From assembly GCA_030737835.1 (NCBI GenBank), contig CM060850.1, positions 13,296,249-13,360,248 on the forward strand: a stretch of DNA of 64,000 nt, written 5' to 3'. Source of the DNA: Acorus gramineus (lineage: Eukaryota > Streptophyta > Magnoliopsida > Acorales > Acoraceae). Made by a program: the position numbers and the translations under genes. The notes beneath the pieces were generated by a model. The model was not told where the DNA came from and did no database searches. It was given only the letters and a program-made list of their open reading frames with translations. This document shows positions 60,601 through 64,000 of the stretch, one piece after another; the stretch's first letter is position 1, and the number at the start of each line of letters is the position of its first letter.

Positions 60601-60669
60601 GACGGAGTTGGGGTCCCACTGCCGAAGCACCGTCTCCACGCAGCTCGCGATCTCCTGGTCCGTTATCAT
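54649..60669 (-). CDS. DEK-C / double SWIB domain nuclear protein
   Basis: Five exons: 60669-60158, 56944-56833, 56724-56553, 56470-56280, 54771-54649, closing in frame to 369 residues. Residues 3-57 form a DEK-C domain (DQEIASCVETVLRQWDP, KASFVRDQIDLLL). Residues 58-170 are His, Gln and Pro-rich low complexity. SWIB domain 1 spans about 183-261 (GGLNKVCGVSPELQ, QLWAYIRKNNLQDPNNKRKI, MNKLLAKHILPL) and SWIB domain 2 about 289-367 (VMISDALAKFLGTKEKEMPQ, RVWDYIKNNQLE|DPLN, CDEKLQQLFGCESLSALGVS). SWIB proteins of this shape resemble yeast Uaf30 and BAF60b-type factors and act in chromatin and transcription in the nucleus. Both SWIB domains are interrupted by introns in a similar region. Intron 1 is 3.2 kb. 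CT-rich tracts lie just upstream of the ATG. Confidence 0.93.
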
Positions 60670-60673
60670 CTCC

Positions 60674-60840
60674 AGCTCTCTCTCTCTCTCTCTCTACTCC
60701 CCAATTTGAAAACCTAACGGAATCTTAACGTCACTTAACGGAAACCTAACGGACCCTCTCTATCTCTCTCTGTCTCTCTCTGGACCCCTAACGATCTCTT
60801 TCTCTCTCTCTCTTCGCGTGTCTATCTCTCTCTCTCTTTA
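60674..60840 (-). promoter_or_regulatory. CT-rich leader/promoter of the SWIB gene
   Basis: TCTC tracts at about 60674-60696, 60757-60782 and 60797-60836. On the minus strand these read as GA repeats directly upstream of the ATG at 60669. Such tracts are common at plant transcription start regions. No firm TATA box was chosen, although TTTAAATAGAG is near 60837-60847. Confidence 0.5.
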
Positions 60841-61471
60841 AATAGAGACGACGATAATTTGACGTAATTACCCTTCCGTTGATTATGATTTACGGAGAGG
60901 CAATCAGGGAGAAGACGTAAGGGTTGGGACAAAGGAGGGTATTTTGGTAATTTGGTATATGACGGTTGGGGTCTTTTTGTCTTTTTATATGGCTTTTGTT
61001 ATTAAAAAAAAGGAGATGTGTAGGCAAAAATTACGGGATTGCCCTGGATTTGTGGGTGTGATTGCAATAGGGGGTTGAGAATTGGACAGGAGTCCGGGTG
61101 CGGTCACGTGGGCGGTGAGTTTAAAAGTTTGTTTCACTTTTCATGTGTCGTAAATCTATTACGTCGTACAGAGTATAAACCGTACGATTTGATGAGTTTA
61201 AGGTGACCGAAGGTGACGTTATTTTTAGGGTAAACAGTGAAATTAAAAAAAAAAAAAAAAGACAATTTTGAATGACCGATGGTGATAGGTCTCTGATGAA
61301 AGAATAATATCCGTCCTCAATCTTAACTTTTATATATGTTGCTTTTTTTTCTTTTTTTTCTTTTTTTTTGATAAGTTAGGTAGCACCATAAATCCCAATA
61401 AAATCCATAGCCAGAAAATACAAAGCTTTTCTTTTTATCCTATGATGAATAATAAATATGTGCATGTACAG
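60841..61471. other. Upstream flank of the SWIB gene
   Basis: No gene seen. Poly-A and poly-T runs occur at about 61243 and 61340. Confidence 0.4.
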
Positions 61472-61915
61472 TACCCCGTGTGGGGTGACATAAACTGTGT
61501 TATTCATCCCGACAACTGTATCCAAATAGATAACCATCTATACAGAATAAATAAATTTTTATTTTTATCTTTTTGTTATTCTCGTTAGACAATATAAAAG
61601 TAACTTTTTATTATTTAATTAATTTTAAATAAAATAAGAATAAATGATGAAGATAAAATTGATAAGAGTTTATAACTTTTAAAAAAATAATAATAAATTA
61701 TTTGTATATGTGAATAAGTGTAATAGATGTATGTGTGATATTATAGATGTAACCATTTTTAAAATATTTCTGAGATGTTAAGTGAGATAATTTTTTTAAA
61801 ATGACATAAAATAGTATTTTTATCCATTGGCACAGATAAACTCTGATAACAATTCTAGCATCCCCTTAGAATAGTCATCAGACATTATTCTAGCTTATCT
61901 AGGCATAGCCATCAC
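61472..61915. mobile_element. Foldback element related to 12806-13335
   Basis: The left end TACCCCGTGTGGGGTG corresponds to TACCCCCCGTATGGGGAGTG, the reverse-complemented right end of the 12806 element. The right part, in reverse (GCTATGCCTAGATAAGC, AGAATAATGTCTGATGACT), matches its left part, so the two lie in opposite orientation. The right terminus is degraded. Confidence 0.6.
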
Positions 61916-62335
61916 GATTTATTGTTGTGAAACAAGCAACTTTTTTTCCTTGCTCTTTAATATTCTCCCTTGATCCAGGTTTATGCTTCACCACAAACAG
62001 GGGTAGTTTATCATCATTTATGACCCCATTTGGGACCACGACAGAGGATACTGAGTTGGGAGAAGCAACTTAGTGCTAGAGAAGCGAAGTTTTGAAGCGT
62101 TTAAAATATAAGAAAAATACCATTCGAATGCTACCACCAAGCCAGAAACCCGGACGTGACTTTTTCATTTGGATTGGAGGTTGTGTTCCACTACGTCCCC
62201 GCCAACACAAACTCGCCTTCCACGTATTCTCAAACATGGCCTATATCTAATGGATTCAACTTAGGGTTTAATAAGATTCATTTTCATGTATGAGGATGGA
62301 GATGGCATCTTACACATTTAACATGTAAGATATTT

Positions 62336-62604
62336 GGGTTTTTTTATTTTTAAGTCCCTTATAAACCATATGATTTAGTGATCGATTTCTCACTTCTTCA
62401 TATTTTGATTTTAGTTCTCAAATTTAAATGATATGTTCTTTTTTATAGTGATCTATCCCTAAATTATTTGGTTTTCTTTTAGTCCCTGAAAGGGACTAAA
62501 AAGGAACATATCCTTTAAAACTGAGGACTAAAATCAAAATATGAAGAAGTGAGGAATCGATCCCTAAATAAATATGTTTACATAGACTGAAAACTAAAAA
62601 ACCC
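62336..62604. mobile_element. Hairpin MITE, MULE-type, copy 4
   Basis: 269 bp, opens GGGTTTTTTTATTTTTAAG and closes CTAAAAAACCC. Perfect 9-bp TSD AAGATATTT (62327-62335 and 62605-62613). Internal ATCGATTTCTCAC and GAGGAATCGAT face each other across the hairpin. Confidence 0.93.
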
Positions 62605-63764
62605 AAGATATTTTTTTGTTAATTTTGAACACGTGCATTGATCAAAATTGTGGGATCCAATCTCATCTCATTGAGATGTTCTATGTAAATCAAGCTATAA
62701 TTAAGAGATTCTAATAGTAAATATATAACATAATAAATAATAAATAAATAAACATTTATTCTATATCAATGGGTCCTTGGGATAGGCGACCGTTAAACCT
62801 CCACTCCAAAGGATCTGCTGAGTTTTGCTAATCTTTGTCCATCAACTTAATGCTTATATTTTAGATGTACCCTACAATAATGAGTTCTTAGAAATTAAAG
62901 GAATTGTTGGACTTGTTAAAAAAAATAGTTGAGATGAAAAAGGATGTTTTACATCCATTAGTATATTTGCTTTTAAAGTTATAACTTATCTTAAATGTTG
63001 CAACTGTAACTATTGAACAAGCATCGAATAAGATAAAAGTGGATTAATGTTATTTAGCTACATACATTGAAAGAAATATATTTAAAACAACTGATACCGA
63101 GACTATTATGAACTCATGATGGATTTTCAAAATAAGAAGGCTCCACCTAGTTTCTTTAATGATATTATAGGTTTTCTAAAAAGATATCAATGTGCTTAAG
63201 AAGTTTTTTGTCATACTATAATCTTGATATAATATATATTATTGACATTTTATTGTGTAAAGTCTAAATGTAAAATTAATTAAATATAGTGATGCCCCTC
63301 ACCAATGAAACAAAATAAAAAATAAACATCAACTTAAGCATTTTGGATAGGTATAACTATAACTATCTTTTACACCACTAGTCACTTGAAAGCTTTTCTC
63401 CATTTTCCATTGCAGTTGTCTCCACCATGACTATTTCCCAACCCTTTAGTATTTTTTATATCTAAAAAGTTGTGGGTGCCTCAAAAAGTCAGAATCCAGC
63501 AAATCTTATGCACCTTCATGAATTATGCAGTTGCACCAAAGATAACTTGATAGATATTTCAACTTTCAAGCACTATCAACACGACACGACACGTTAAAAA
63601 ATCACCAACTTATTGTGATAGAGTTAATTTTTTTTCTCTTAATAACATTTTTTGAAACTTTGTTTGGTAATCTCTCATCAAACTAGTTTGTTATAACTTC
63701 TTCAAGGAGATTCTATAATTAAGTTAAGAGTGTTGTAACACTCAGTTTTTTTCTTAGTTTAAAA
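62605..63764. other. AT-rich right flank, no gene seen
   Basis: No ORF of note, no RNA gene recognised. Confidence 0.4.
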
Positions 63765-64000
63765 CACAGTTCTATGTATCACTTTAGAAATTCAGTGAAA
63801 CATATACTTCGTTAGATGTTGTATATACCACATTAAAAAAAAATTACACTTATTAAAAATGGGTTCATTTAACTCGAAATGGAGCAATATACATTTTTTA
63901 TCAAAACATTTACCTCATTAGATGATGTTTACTGTTTTTTAAAAAATAAAAACATATGAGGTCTGAATTTTAATTGATGAATGTAACTGAGTCTAACATT
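63765..64000. repeat. Partial copy of the 37040 foldback element
   Basis: Shares CTTCGTTAGATG/CTCGTTAAAT-like, TTATTAAAAATGGGTTCATT, CTCGAAATGGAGCAATATAC and ACTGAGTCTAACATT with the left arm and centre of 37040-37550. The window ends about at the hairpin centre, so only one arm is visible. Confidence 0.55.

Noticed and set aside
60115..60717. Plus-strand 200-codon ORF over SWIB exon 1
   Set aside because: Antisense shadow of the DEK-C/linker exon; His/Arg low complexity, no homologous motif.
1..64000. tRNA, rRNA or other structured RNA genes
   Set aside because: I saw no cloverleaf with intact box A and B words or rRNA-like stretch; the tRNA-Met match at 24833 is a retroelement primer site.

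Overview
The window looks like nuclear DNA of a flowering plant, most likely a eudicot. It has an AT-rich background, protein genes split by many short introns with ordinary GT-AG sites, plant-specific protein families, and at least five classes of plant transposon with target-site duplications (TSDs) that can be read directly. I cannot name the species.

Host genes are few. (1) 1119-7546, minus strand: a nine-exon gene for a 751-residue GPI-anchored glycerophosphodiester phosphodiesterase-like (GDPDL/SHV3-type) cell-wall protein. (2) 32896-34577, minus: a two-exon gene for a 174-residue Glu/Ala-rich acidic protein. Its first exon has only 15 coding bases, and its intron carries a Tourist-like MITE. 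(3) 49929-52342, plus: a five-exon gene for a 238-residue, probably plastid-targeted DUF2358 protein with a C-terminal membrane segment. (4) 54649-60669, minus: a five-exon gene for a 369-residue nuclear protein with one DEK-C and two SWIB domains. In all four the exon phases close exactly.

The rest is mostly transposons. At 10530-13450 lies a non-autonomous PIF/Harbinger relative with a 530-bp foldback element inside it. At 14218-31679 lies a decayed Mutator-like element (MULE) with a transposase-plus-OTU-protease gene on its left. A 9.86-kb LTR retrotransposon is inserted in it (21481-31338, TSD CGGCG). That retroelement has 3.35-kb LTRs, longer than its 3.16-kb interior. The interior keeps a broken gag and a scrap of integrase tail, and the rest of pol is replaced by a repetitive spacer related to the LTR. 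A hAT-type foldback element packed with GGGTC-type microrepeats follows at 31712-32537 (TSD ATCTAGAT). A nearly full-length PIF/Harbinger element occupies 38022-44990 (TSD TAA). It carries a decayed transposase, an intact Myb/SANT-like partner gene and a third gene, a GRF zinc-finger/membrane protein, next to the transposase.

Small elements fill the gaps. They include four copies of a roughly 270-bp hairpin MITE with 9-bp TSDs (8858, 36082, 36491, 62336), Tourist-like elements with TAA/TTA TSDs (33642, 48368), and several AT-rich foldback sequences. Many breaks in the transposon genes are single stop codons, mostly TGA, consistent with C-to-T decay of methylated DNA.
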